A stretch of 64,000 nucleotides of DNA from Camillea tinctor (Eukaryota > Ascomycota > Sordariomycetes > Xylariales > Xylariaceae): positions 62,001 to 126,000 of the forward strand of contig MU394097.1 of NCBI GenBank assembly GCA_022578605.1, written 5' to 3'. Within the stretch, counting starts at the first letter, position 1, and the number at the start of each line of letters is the position of its first letter. Made by a program: the position numbers and the translations under genes. The notes beneath the pieces were generated by a model. That model ran no database searches. It was not told the DNA's origin and worked only from the letters and a program-made list of their open reading frames with translations. Positions 1 to 12,622 of this stretch are shown piece after piece.

Positions 1-3000
1 AATGCCGGAATAGATTAAGTGTAAATATATCTAGCACCAGAATGCATTACAATTCAGTGCAGCCTCGATGGCCGGCCTATATCAAAGATATTAGTCGAGG
101 TAGTAGCGAGAGAAACCTAAAGTCATAATCTGGGTTCTGAAAGAATCTAGACAACATAATAGGTATGAAAACCATGATAAGATGAAAGCGGCCATTTGGT
201 CGTTCGTTGTTGAACGGTTAAACAATGTCCACCAACCCAGCAACGCACATTGGTAAGCTTAGTGAACGTTGTATCATCATATCGTCGTTGCGACTCTACT
301 AGAGCATGAGATGCGATCTAATCAGAAGCTCCGCCAAGCCTGTAAATACTAGTACTACTCTTCATAGTAACACGATGATCTGTATACTGTATAGGTGTTC
401 ACTTTTTTATCTCTCCGGCTTGTTGGTTCTACGCATTTCTGTCAGCAATGCAAATCCCCCTCCATCACGTCAAGCAACGCAGGGGTATTAGCCTTTTTAC
501 ACTAGCAAGCGCCATCAGAGTGGAAACACTGCCTCCCAGATGAAGATCATGACTCGAATTTGCAGGTTGTTTTCTGTGCGAAGCTTCCGTTGCTGGATAA
601 GCACCCAAGATAGAAATCGTGGGGGGAAGAAAGGGGAGGCGGGGACTTAATTCAAGTCCATCGTTTTGGAGAAATCAAGTCGGTGGGGTTTTCTCTTTGC
701 GTAGCCCACCAGAAAAACGTCAGAGGAAAAGGAGAAGAAAAAAGAACATCGCCAAATCCATTATAATGCCTTCTTATTCGTACTTTTTCTTTTTTTCATC
801 TTGTGACGAAACAATGGCCAAGACGTCGAAATAGAGCTGATAAAAAAGGTTGACTGGGGTTGGTGGGCCTGCGGAGCCAGCGGCGTGGCTTTGGTGGAAT
901 ATGGCAAAAGACCACCTCCCTAATCGAAATTAGTTCGCGTGTTATACTATACCTCGTCGTCTAGGGCGTTTCACGCAACATTGAACCAATCCAGAATCGG
1001 GAACGCCTTCGGTAGAGGATGGGAGGAGTGCTCCACCATATCCTCTCCTACTTAAATAGGTAGATTCAGCACCAGATCTCACAGAATAAATACTAGCGCG
1101 CTGCGTCGAAGGAAAATCCTTATTAAAAATAATAATAGCACTAAAAGTGAACAACGACTCAGGCTATATGATTTGCGAGTACGCGGTTCTAAGTTAGCGC
1201 AAACAGAAAGGTCAATGTCATAATAGAGACTCAGTCTTCAATATTCTTAGTTTCTAGGAGAAATGCCGTGTTATCATGCTTTGACAAATTCAAAAATCGG
1301 GTGCACATAGCAAGAATGTACTGTTATTGGATTTGCAAGTTTTATGCTGATTTAATAAGCATCTACCATCTATAGGCATTGATTCTATATAGACTTAAAC
1401 TTTTACCAGGGTCATAATTGAAATGGAGTAATCGTTACTCCGTATTGGGCTTGCACAGTGACCTGGTTATGACCAATTAGTTATAGCAATGTTTGACATT
1501 CAGCATATTCCATGTGGGTATATGATTTCATAACACCAACCTATACACATGTCGTGTATATTGTGAGACACGAACAATTTAATATTCAACTCTCATCTAA
1601 GCCACATAGTAGAATACTTGTAGCGTGTAACATAAGGTTCGTATGCTAGTTGATCGGCAGATTCACTATATCTACCAAGGTTATCTTGGGACTTTGTTAT
1701 CATAGATCAACCACTTAGGCCTCTTTTTGTCGGTGTCTTAAAAGATGGAAGAAATTTTTCATTTATCTCTCACAGAAAAGTGAGGCTAAGTAAACGTCCA
1801 AACTCAATCAAAGCTTTTTTTTTATGGTAGACGGAAGATCGCATACTGACTGACCGGGGTTCAATAGCGTACCAATAAGGTCGATAACATGGTTCCATTG
1901 AGGATCGTGCCGTGTTCCTGAAGCTACGGGGACTAGATTTCACAGTACTTGAATTAACACGACATCACGAGACTCCCTGGACCGCTCTCATCATTTTGTT
2001 GACGCGGACTATTCGGGAGTTTGTAAATACCGTAACGAGCGACTAGATCAATGTTATCTTCTAGCCCATTGAGAGACCTTCAATCTCATGTCGGCAGGTA
2101 TTAATACTCCATTCTCCTATATAAACTAAGCGCTTATGAGAATATTGATAATTACGGATGTGACTGGATCTCAACCACGTCAACTATATGGATTACGCGT
2201 CGCAGGCTTCTCTTGATTATCCCATCCTTTTGGAAACTGACACATCTCTGGTTACCAGCCATGCTTAGATTTACCTAGGTAGTGAATTCAATTGGAAATT
2301 AGCAATAAAAAGCCAAGAAATAATTGCTAGTATTAATTCAATAATGGGGCCAGTGACCTGATATACTACCTTCTCACTCTGCCCTTCTCTAGGTACATCA
2401 GCTAGGAATACCTGAGTACCACCTTCGTCGACTTCTGGGCCACGCGTGCTACGTACCTCAGGAAGGCAATCTTCTGGGCTAAGGTGCTAGTCAGTGCATA
2501 CTTAAGTGAAGAATTTGCTTAGATCATGGGTCTATAATATATAGTCCCTTTCTTCCTTGTCCTTCCTATCGTCCATTACTGGGCCGGTGCGTAGGAGCGC
2601 CTCGGCATGAACTTGAGGAGCAATTTGGAAACTCGCGATTCAACATCGGATTCTCACATAGGTGGTTTAATGGTTTATTAATTTCCCTATCCCTGGACAC
2701 TGTCATGTACAAGTCTGGCGACGGCATCCCTTTATAGTGAGGAGCACGACGGAGAGGGCCTAGTATACATAAGGAAAGCAGTCTTGCGAATAAAGCTGAA
2801 GTGATGAGTAGTTTAGTGAGTAAGTCCAGCTATCAGAAAGTTGTTTATATTATAGAAATTCTTCTAGTTATCAATAACACACAAGTGGTTCGCCTTGTAA
2901 TTCTAAAAACTCCGCCGTCCTCGCTACTTTCTTTCTTCTTTCATTAACTCTTTCTCATCGAATGCATGTAGACGCATATGCATCTACTTTCAATTTGACC

Positions 3001-3058
3001 CCGAAATGTATACAACCAGCACCGCAGCATAGCTATAAGTAAATATATCGTCAGCTTA
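1..3058. other. Gene-free AT-rich intergenic region
   Basis: No open reading frame here looks like a protein family I recognise. The few ORFs over 60 codons are isolated, have no splice-consistent neighbours and mostly begin at non-ATG codons. Base composition is mixed and the sequence is not tandemly repetitive. I see no terminal repeats, tRNA or rRNA. It may contain degraded mobile DNA, but I could not anchor any on protein similarity. Confidence 0.6.
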
Positions 3059-4065
3059 TCATATCCCGCAAAGACTATTCGCTGTGTCCACGTACGTTGC
3101 AGCGGCAACAAACACCTCCCCTACCCTCTGTTTCGCTAATAGAGACAAAACAGTGACGAACATCGCATCAGCAAGCACGACAAGGGCAACCCGGCCTGTT
3201 TGTGACTGAACAAAATCATGAGGACCACGGGCACAAGTAAAACCCTCACCATCGTGACGGCTAAAACTGTTCGGTTAAGCGCCCTATCACTATCCTCTGG
3301 GAATATGTGCATATTTGGATCACGGGAGTGGATTGTGTGGAAGTCCTTGATAGTCTCTTAGTCAGCACTATAGCAGTACACTGCTCGATTAAACTGTCTA
3401 GGTGTTTTAGACAGACCACGTACCTCATTTATAATACTGGACAACCAAATAATACATTCTTCCACAGCTCCCGCTACAGACTCAAGGAAGCTGCCGGTCT
3501 CAGGGGTGACCACTGCTATAATGTCGCCCTTCCAGAGATAGTTGGACTCTTCCCTTGAAATACAGGCAAAGTTGCTAACACAATCCTGCAAATTCTGGAT
3601 GCTACGCTTAGAAGCGAATTCGGCTTTCAGAGCTTGTTGGGTGCGAGCTAGGAGGTCGTCTGGATGATATAGTTAGATAGCTCACTGCGCTCAAAGTCGA
3701 CGGTTCTCGATCGAGGGACCGGCACTTCTAACCTATTTCATGGTGTGTTTAATTATTGAAGAAATCGGGCACTGGTAACAAGAACACACCATATTCAGCC
3801 ACCGCCTTGTCTAGCCGGCTCATCACCTCCTGCCTCCCTAGGTTATTATCACGCCTCCGGCTCCCAAGGAATAGCGTTTTTGGTTCATTCCGATCCATGC
3901 GCTCGAGTTCTGCCTCTAGTTGTGAAATTATGTCCTGCTTATACAAGAGCATTCGGGCCCGGACCATTGAGAACCGTCGTAGGACATAGAAGGACGGGTG
4001 GGAGCTTGTCAAGGACGCGAAGCGTGGGCAGCCTAAAGGGTAGTCTTCAACTGTGCGGCGGCCAT
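3059..4065 (-). pseudogene. DUF6594-family membrane protein gene, probably frameshifted
   Basis: The conceptual protein matches the fungal DUF6594 layout. An N-terminal segment reads DYPLGCPRFAS, then a helical block with RRFSMVRARMLLYKQDII and LEAELERMD; a later block reads ISREESNYLWKGDIIAVV, and hydrophobic segments near the C-terminus resemble the family's membrane helices. Three coding blocks are joined by two plausible introns: 3789-3660 (donor GTGTGT, branch CTAAC, phase 1, rebuilding VAEYDDLLAR) and 3423-3346 (donor GTACGT, phase 0). Two breaks remain. The ATG at 4065-4063 is one base out of frame with the DYP segment, and near 3195-3220 the frame changes between LMILFSHK and the following GRVALVVLADAMF. 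The C-terminus also loses the usual family ending. It is transcribed divergently from the NLR gene 1.8 kb away. Function is unknown. A sequencing error or an unrecognised intron could explain either break. Confidence 0.6.
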
Positions 4066-5903
4066 TATGGAGCTCAATCTATCAAACAGAGTATATGGCT
4101 TGAGGATGATCTCTTACTCTTTTTCGGAGAATGCATTAAGCTTACAGGTGCCGGGCCTGGCAAGGCTGTGGGTGTCGATGCCATGGCGGCACCCTATCTT
4201 CAATTTGGAGAAAATAGAGGTTTTCGAAAATGTTCAAGTTGGATGCTCACGCACCGTATGTCGGTCTCTGTTGTATTATGTAGGTGTACTAAGTCATATA
4301 TGCAGTACTGCTCTACTTTGCGTTATCGCAGAGCGAGCACCCACTCACGAATAGCTCTAGGGAAAAATTACTGCTTAATGACTGTATCCCCTCTTCCCAG
4401 GTTATGACTACATATACAAATGCCTTACTCCAATAGCATACCATTATAATTGGCCTTTCCCATAGCCTGCTCGACGACCCGCTTTATAGCTTAAGCCAAG
4501 CTCTTGTTGGCCATGGAGCATTTTCAAGCGAGGACAAGAATTCATATTCTGGTCACATAGATGTTACTAACGCGCCTATTAGGCACAGGCATAGAATTAA
4601 GTGGTAGCTAAACAGATAATAAAATACTACTATTAGAATACTTCATTTGCATATTATCTGGTTAACCTTATCCACCAGGCTATTTGTTTACTGTATGTAA
4701 TTGCATTGCTCCGTTACGCCGTGCCCATTACTTGACAGGTTGTGCATGATCAGGGGTTCCAGAATATCTCCCCCTCCCCCTTTTTATGACTAGAGTCGCA
4801 AAATTTAGACCCTTTGCTTACGTGAGCCTATGTTGATTTAAAGACTTTTAGCTTATGTTAACTCCATAGGTATGTATATATGCTGATAAAAACAGTGATG
4901 GATATTTACCAACCGACCTTATCTTTTTAATGCGCATATATCTACATAACGCTTTTCAAATATATAGGTATATATATACGTTCCAAGATTTTTCAATGTT
5001 TCTTAATTATAATGTGGACTTTTCAATGAAAAGAATAAATGGGATATGTAAGTACAACAGTAACTAGGATACTAACACAACGTAAATATCTACTCCCTTT
5101 ATAATCGGTCATATGCCCCTTGTTAGGTGGTTGAGCTGTTTGCTGGTACCTGAAGAAATAGTAATCATGGCTCAATGCCTGAGAACTTATAAGTATAACT
5201 TGAGCCATTAGATTAAGACATTATACGCTGACAATGAAATAAGTCCGTCTGAGTAACATGTTACATGGCAAGTTTTCCGTCATGCACCGTAATGAACAAA
5301 GGGGATCCAATCAGCCTTGACGAGCTTTCCAGGTTGGAGTCTACTGGTCCGCACTGTCCCAAGTCGTGCGTCGCTTCTCAATGTACGCGACCGGTTGACT
5401 TCTAGTTATGCTATTACCTACCCCCGTGATATACCCATTATCGCATTTTCCAATTAAGCTATATATGCAAGAGGAACACCGGCGGCATGCGGCTGATAGT
5501 TAGTTTACAGCACGTCTTATGCAATACCCAATAGAATTATTACAAGTTATGGGGTTGTAGCCACACAATACCTTTTCCAGCCTTCCTTTGCCCCTGGCAA
5601 GCTGAGTTGGGGTCTAAAACGCCCCTCATTCACCAGCTGCGTAGTCCCACCTTTGTGGATTGGGTTGTTTTTGACGCCAGCCTGCATGATACGAAAGTAG
5701 GGCTTGGTGGGCTGTCATTCTTTTCATATTTTAGATGAATCCATATCTCTAACAAAAATATTTTTCGATTTGGAATCCATCCATGGAAAGTATGGTGTCT
5801 CGTTTCAGACACTGGAAGTCTTCATTGAAGAAGTACATAAAACAAAAAGGTGAGGTATTATATTCATTGGGCTAGCCCTCTACATTCACGCGGGGTTAAA
5901 AAA
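4066..5903. other. Divergent intergenic region between DUF6594 and NLR genes
   Basis: This 1.8 kb stretch separates two divergently transcribed genes, so it must hold both promoters if both are expressed. It is AT-rich around 4600-5060, with runs of TATATA-like sequence at 4870-4980. I recognise no coding sequence, repeat or RNA gene. Confidence 0.5.
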
Positions 5904-8900
5904 ATGACCACGGGTCTCAGTATAAGGACTTATTGACAGTATAATCTTATCACAGAGTCTCAGCCTAAGGCCCGTAGCCAAGCTGCGTCGCCAACTCCTT
6001 CAATACATATTCAAGAGTCAGCAATCCCGACGTCTGGAGCTCATACAGATACTTTTAATCCACAAGTATCCTCGCGCCCGATATCAGTCAAGGATGTGGA
6101 CGTACAGCCGGAGCCTATTCAAGCAAGGCTCTGGAATAAAGCCTACGGTGACCTCAAGAGAGATAACCCGGACCTTGTAGATGCGTACGAGATACTTATA
6201 TCGCAAGAATTATGCAAGCATAATCAAAGTTCAAGCAATGAAGAACCCCCAAAGAATGAGGTAGACCAGACAAACTCCAATAGGAGGCAGACGCAAATGC
6301 AACAGATTGTTCAGGCAGGGCTGGACAAGACAGATCGCGAGGATCACAGGATGCGGAGAATTCAGAGCAGCATAGCTTCAGTATCTTCTATAAAGGACTT
6401 GATCAGCCAATCACTCAAGACAGTACCGGAAGCTGCTATTGCTTGGACTGGCGTTTGTTTTGCCTTTGAGGTCAGTACTACTGATCTATATACATTTCTA
6501 CGCTGACATTATTGGAGATGTTTTCAAACGCTGTAAACGAAACGGTTGCGAATCGAGATGGGTTAGCGCATGTTGTCTCGAGAATGGAATGGTACTGGAA
6601 TCTATCCCATATTCTCAATAGTAACATTGGTGAAAGAACCGCAAAGCTCAAGGGTAGCCTCGAAACGCAAATCATCGACCTCTACAAGAATATTTTTGCG
6701 TACCAAATGAAAAGTGTGCTCTACTTTTACAAAAATAGATGCGTGGCATTTATTCGGGGTACAATCAAACTTGACAGTTGGGACGATAACATGGAGGTGA
6801 TCAAAAATGCTGATGATCAGTTTGGTCGGGATTACCCTGTGTATCACATGGCTACAAATACGGAAATGCACGAAATCGAGGGAAATAATAAATGCTTGTC
6901 CGACTTACGGGTAGTAGATCCCAGAGATGACAAAACACGCATCGAAAAGACCAAAGGGGGCTTTTTTCCTGAGTCATCTAACTGGATCCTTCAGCATGAT
7001 TCCTTTAGACGGTGGCGCGATGATGACAAGGCCAAGATATTATGGATTAAAGGGGACCCGGGGAAAGGAAAGACGATGCTCATGATATCAATCATCAATG
7101 AGCTGAAGGAGTTATCGCTGCAAAAAAAACCATCGTCAACTGCACTATCCTACTTCTTCTGTCAGGGTACTAGTGCGGGACTTAATAATGCTACCGCCGT
7201 ACTAAGGGGTCTGATATATCTGCTCGGCTGCGAAAATCCATCACTTGTCTCTCATTTGCGTCCTGGGTACGATAGATCCGGTAAAGCTCTCTTTGAGGAT
7301 ATAAACGCTTTCTACCCTCTGTCAGAAGGGTTAGCTAGTATGCTGCGTGATGAGAGTTTTTCAAGAGTATATCTCCTGATTGACGCTCTCGATGAATGCG
7401 AGACACAGCTACCAGAGCTTCTTGAATTCATCGTTAGCGTATCTTCTATCCAGTCTCGCGTTAAGTGGATAGTATCTAGTCGCAATAACAGGTCTGATAT
7501 TGAACAGCACCTGAAACTAGATGATCTGGGGGTGAAGCTTGGTCTCGAGCTGACAGAAAACGCCGAACAAGTGGCACAAGCCGTTAATGCTTACATTGAC
7601 TACAAAGTATCTAAAATGCCAGTCCTACAAGGCCACAATGATACCATAACGGAAGTACAAAAGGTTTTACACCAAAAGGCGACTGGTACATTTCTTTGGG
7701 CAGCCCTCGCTATCCAGAAGCTTGAAACAACTAAACTCTGGCGCATGTTAAACGTACTGGAAAGCCTGCCACCTGGTTTAGACAAGTTGTACGGTCGAAT
7801 GATGTCTCAAATCCTGGCATTGGAAGGGGAGGATTTGAAGTTCTGCCAAGAAGTTCTTTCAGTTGTTATTTTGGCGTATCGTCCACTTCGATTGGAAGAG
7901 ATAGTCGTTCTAGCAGAATTACCAACAGATATTTTCAGCAACACTGAATATGTTGAGGAGATTGTGGCTATGTGTGCTTCATTCCTCACCATTCGCGACG
8001 GCTACGTTTACCCAGTCCATCAATCTGTCAAAGACTACTTCTTGGAAGATGCAGGATCCAGTGCATTATTCCTATCCGGTATTTCGGGTGTCCATCATAG
8101 CATTTTCTCACGCTCGGTACAAGCAATGTCAGCGCTGCGGAGGAATATATACGGCCTGGACCATCCTGGGCTTCTTGTTAGCCAAATTGAGACGCCAGAC
8201 CCAGATCCGTTAGCAGCTATACGATACTCCTGCACCTACTGGATCAATCATTTTTGCGACGCTTATGGTAGTCCCGAAGATCAAGTTAGGACCGATGATG
8301 TCGCATGTATAGTCGAGTTTATTAGATCGAAATTCATTTACTGGCTTGAGGCATTGAGTCTCACTCGACATGTGGCAGAGGCAAAACTCTCGATGACAAC
8401 ACTGGAAAACTTGCTAAGGGTCAGTAATCTAAATACTATAATAAACAGTACAACTAACTGGCGCAGAACCGCTCGTCCGATCACGAATTATTGGACCTGA
8501 TCCATGACTCAAGCCGTTTTCTTCTTCAAAATATGCAAATAATTGGAGCTGCTCCTCTTCAGACATACTCGTCGGCTCTCATATTCAGTCCTACCAATTG
8601 CCTTATTCGAAATATATTTCATAATGAGGAACCAGAATGGATACGAATAAAGCCCATGGTGGAGGATTCATGGGGGAATTGTTTACAGACGATCGCTGAC
8701 ATACATGGCCGCCAGGGTACTGCAGTGTCTCCTGATGGTAAACTTATAGCTTCACAGACTACGCGTGGTATTGAGATATGGGCTACAGCGACTTGGAGTG
8801 TTCAAAAATTATTATCAGATGGTCGCTACTCACTTAGGCCACGGGCATTCTCCCATGATTCCAAACTTTTAGCCACAATATCATCCAATGTTGTCAAAAT

Positions 8901-10401
8901 TTTTGATATCGAAACAGGTACCATCAAACAAAGTTTAGAAATGTCTGAATATTTCGATGGTATGTATGTATCATTTTCGCATGATTTAGGACTTATGGCT
9001 ACAAATACAAGGGAGTACACTGTAGACTCTACGTCACATAGAAGGGTTTTCGAGATTTGGGACGTGGAAGCAGGTACCCTTCAACGTACAGGGACAGGGG
9101 ATCGAGAGTTTTCGTCCTTTGTATTTTCTCACGATTCAAAACTTTTGGCCTCGGGATCACGTTATGGCTGTGTCGAGATTTGGGACGCGGTAGAAGGTGC
9201 CCCTCAACAGACCTTTAAAATTGACGCTCCTGGCGTTGATAATGCTATTGGGTCGCTTGCCTATTCTCACGATTCAAAGCTTTTGGCCGCAGGATCGCGG
9301 AGTGGGACTATGAAGATTTGGGGCGTGGCAGAAGGTATCCCTAAATATACAATAAAAGGGGGTGATGGATCCATTGATTCGGTCGCGTTTTCTCACGATT
9401 CAAAACTTCTGGCCTCAGGATCAGCGGGTGGGACTGTCAGGATTTATGACGCGGCAACAGGTACCCTTCGACAAACACTCAAGGACAATAGCATAGTTAC
9501 ATGTCTGTGTTTTTACGACAACTCGAGACTTTTAGCTTCGGTGACGTACGAAAGTACTAAGGTTTGGGATATTTCAGCCACGAATACTTCTCCGAAAAGT
9601 CTCAGGCACCATGAACGCTATATTGCGGAGCTTAAATTTTCCCATAACTCCAACATTCTAACTTCAATTTCATCTTCATGTTCGAATTCAGATGAAAATA
9701 TTAAAATATGGGACGCAACTACGGGACAACTTCTAAAGACAATCCGAGGCGGAAACAAAAGTGATAAGATCGTTTTCTCTCCTGACTCGACGATCCTATT
9801 GTCATCATCACCCAATTTGATACGCCTTTGGGATACGACAAATTGGACTCTTAAAAACGAACTCCAAAAGAAACAAGACATTGGTCTTTACAGAACTCAC
9901 TTTAAGGTGGTTACATTTTCTGACGATTCGAGTCTTTTGGCGATAGTGTCGGACAATAGAACTATTGAGATTCGAGACACAGAATCCCTTTCTGTTTGGA
10001 AAGCAATCAAATGGGATAGGCAATATCCTGGACTCATGAAGTTTGATGAGACCAACCGTTACCTCGATACGAACGTCGGTCGTATTAGACTAGCTGACTG
10101 GACTGTCGACGAGCAGATCAAATTTCGACATACCGATATGGAGATAGCATCGGTTGTTTACCGCAAGAGGCATGAACTGCTTGACTCTTTCTTTAGCTGG
10201 GGACTACGCCGCGATAAGGCCTGGATTACGTGGAATGGGCGTAACGCCCTTTGGATTCCGCCTGACTACCGTCCCTCGCCCACGGCTGCTTCGTATGTTC
10301 AATCACCATCAACGGACTCTGCAATTGTGAAGGTTGCTCTTGGGAGCAGTTCAGGCACAATAGCACTACTTGGGCTCTCAGATTCAGGGCCAACAGTATA
10401 A
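5904..10401 (+). CDS. NACHT-WD40 NLR (STAND) protein, intact
   Basis: This is a nucleotide-binding oligomerisation-type receptor of the fungal NLR/STAND class, cytosolic and of the group linked to non-self recognition and regulated cell death. The proposed CDS joins 5904-5913, 5956-6470, 6518-8419 and 8467-10401 (about 1453 aa). The last two introns are 47 nt, both begin GTCAGT and both are phase 0. The first (42 nt, GTCTCA) is tentative, so the start is uncertain; the frame is certain from about 5956. Domains: NACHT_N at about residues 65-250 (LWNKAYGDLKRDNPDLVDAY, ANRDGLAHVVSRMEWYW); NACHT with P-loop GDPGKGKT at 354-361 and Walker B LLIDALDE at 461-468; WD40 repeats at about 885-1437 (FSHDSKLLASGS units). 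No stop or frameshift interrupts it. The neighbouring divergent gene is a damaged DUF6594 gene. The ligand cannot be inferred from sequence. Confidence 0.9.
9125..9480 (+). repeat. Near-identical WD40 repeat units within the NLR gene
   Basis: The core TTCTCACGATTCAAA recurs at 9125, 9263 and 9389, spaced 138 and 126 nt apart (46 and 42 codons). Surrounding bases encoding SKLLASGS are also nearly identical. The remaining WD repeats of the same gene are much more diverged. The spacing is the size of one WD40 blade. Confidence 0.8.
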
Positions 10402-12541
10402 TGGCCAGGACTCATTGCGAAGACCTTTATTTTAGGGGGCGTCTTGAGTACACCATGTTATGTTTCGAGTTTTCCGTTTTCATATACTTCCTTCTTGCCT
10501 TTTCATTCTGTCGATCTCGCGTTTATATTGGAAATGTTGTCAAGGAGGATATTTGTGGACGAAATAAATAGCAGTTACGTTAGGGTATTGAGACAGTTAG
10601 CGCAACCCCTATCAGGGCCCTCTTCTTCAGATGGATTTTACTTCCTCATTCTTTTTTTTTTCTTTTTTTTCTTCAGCACATCGGCATACTTGCTATCTAC
10701 CTTACCAATTTTCTTCCTCAATATGTTGTCAGGTCACTATGTTTGTCCAAAGATGAGATTGACTTGTGTTCTAGAAGGATAGACACAGTACCAAATCTTT
10801 TCCCAGTTGAATTCAATATATGCAGACTTATTGTTATAACAGACTACACCTACCCAGATATACTAAAGCCATATCAATCGAAATCATAGTGAAGAAGATG
10901 AGAAGAAAAATAAGACACTTAATACGCCCCCGACTACACCTCTATTTTCCTTCCTCCCATTTCGCTACTTAAGCTTCCTAGAGCAGAGTTAGCATTCATA
11001 ACACTGCATAGCTCAAAAAATATGCATTCCTATGTGCTAAGACCGAGGGACTCGGCAATGACGTTACTTCTGTAAGAGCCTTCACTATTCATCAAGTGTA
11101 AATATATTTAGTGATTACTCTCAATATGATACTAATCGCATAACTTCCATCTTTCTGATTCTGTAGCGCACCGTGTTACTAACTTGAGACGCAATTAATT
11201 ATATCCCTTCAGACCATTATTAAGAGAGGTAACAACCACCTCTCCCTAAAAAAACATAAGGTAATAAGAAAGGAAAATCAAGATAAAAGGGGGTCAAGTA
11301 AGAAGTCAATAGAAAATAAAAAGGAAATAGGAGGGAGCTAGTACGAGGAGTAACATCTTTCAGAAAATTAATTAGTCGAGTCCTGATCGAAATAACTAAC
11401 ACCTGCCTACCTACTGTGCCTACCTAGGTAGCTATGAATGAGACCATTACTTATATGCACTCATCTCCCTTATTCTCTACGATGGTTATTCTTCCTCTAT
11501 TAAATTCTATGAGTATCTACCCCTTTTGTCCCTATTTTCGTAAGGGCATATTTGAAGTAGGCATCAACTATCCATTCCACACAGTCTCCCGTCACCGACA
11601 TCGAGCCGGTGAGGGAACTTAGGAATTTAGTTTTCAAGGTTTTTATTTAGTTCGCAATCTCTACATGCCTCTAGAAATCCCATCTGATCCAATCATTCAT
11701 TTATTAAGTTCTTTACTTAGTTCGACTAACAGAACCATTATCGTAGTTGTGTATCATTGCCTAGCTAAGGCTTGGTTTATACCCCCCCTCCCAGCCTTAT
11801 ATCCTAAGATCACCGCCTTAAGTTTTATTTCTTTGATTATATCGACATGATTCAAGTAATAGGAGGAACACAATAAGGTAAGAAGTATAGGAAAGGTAGA
11901 AACCGGTTGTTATTAGCTCTCCTTCGCGGAGCTCTGTCTCATTTCCCCTCCAAGCGCAGCTCAACTGCATATTTTCAAGACGCAAGCATCGCAACAAAGT
12001 CTTGCTGCAGTAGACGTACATTACATACCAAACATCATTACCTTATACCTAGATAATGCATCCAGCACTTAGCACACTTGCAACATCACAGCAGAATCCA
12101 TCAACGTACCTGCTACACAAAACCGTATCCCTTCGAAGTTTCCGAGAGAATAATAATCACTTACTCGCCGCCGCCGGATCGAGCTTCGTCTGGGGATAAT
12201 CTGTTATGGACGCCGTCGCGGCAAAAGTCGCATATCTCCACCCACCAATCAACTAACATGCCGCACATGCGCGGGCACTCCGAGCATATGCAATAAATTT
12301 TAGTAACGGGTTGCTCGGCCGGTCTGCCTAAGATACAAGCGATAAGGTTAGTATATTTATATATTCTATAGAAGGAAAAAAAAAAAAAAAAGGGGGGGGG
12401 GGGGGGGGGGTTTGGTTAGATAGATATTTAAAAAAAAAAATGGGTTTTACTTGATTATTTTTGCCCACGGGCCGGCGGATCCGACTTTATGCGCACCACA
12501 CGTGTTATTGAAAATTGTCNNNNNNNNNNAGCCCACCCCCC

Positions 12542-12622
<81 letters not shown>

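Noticed and set aside
10444..10782. 112-codon ORF downstream of the NLR
   Set aside because: Contains a poly-Phe run from a T tract and begins at a TTG codon; probably 3' untranslated or intergenic sequence.
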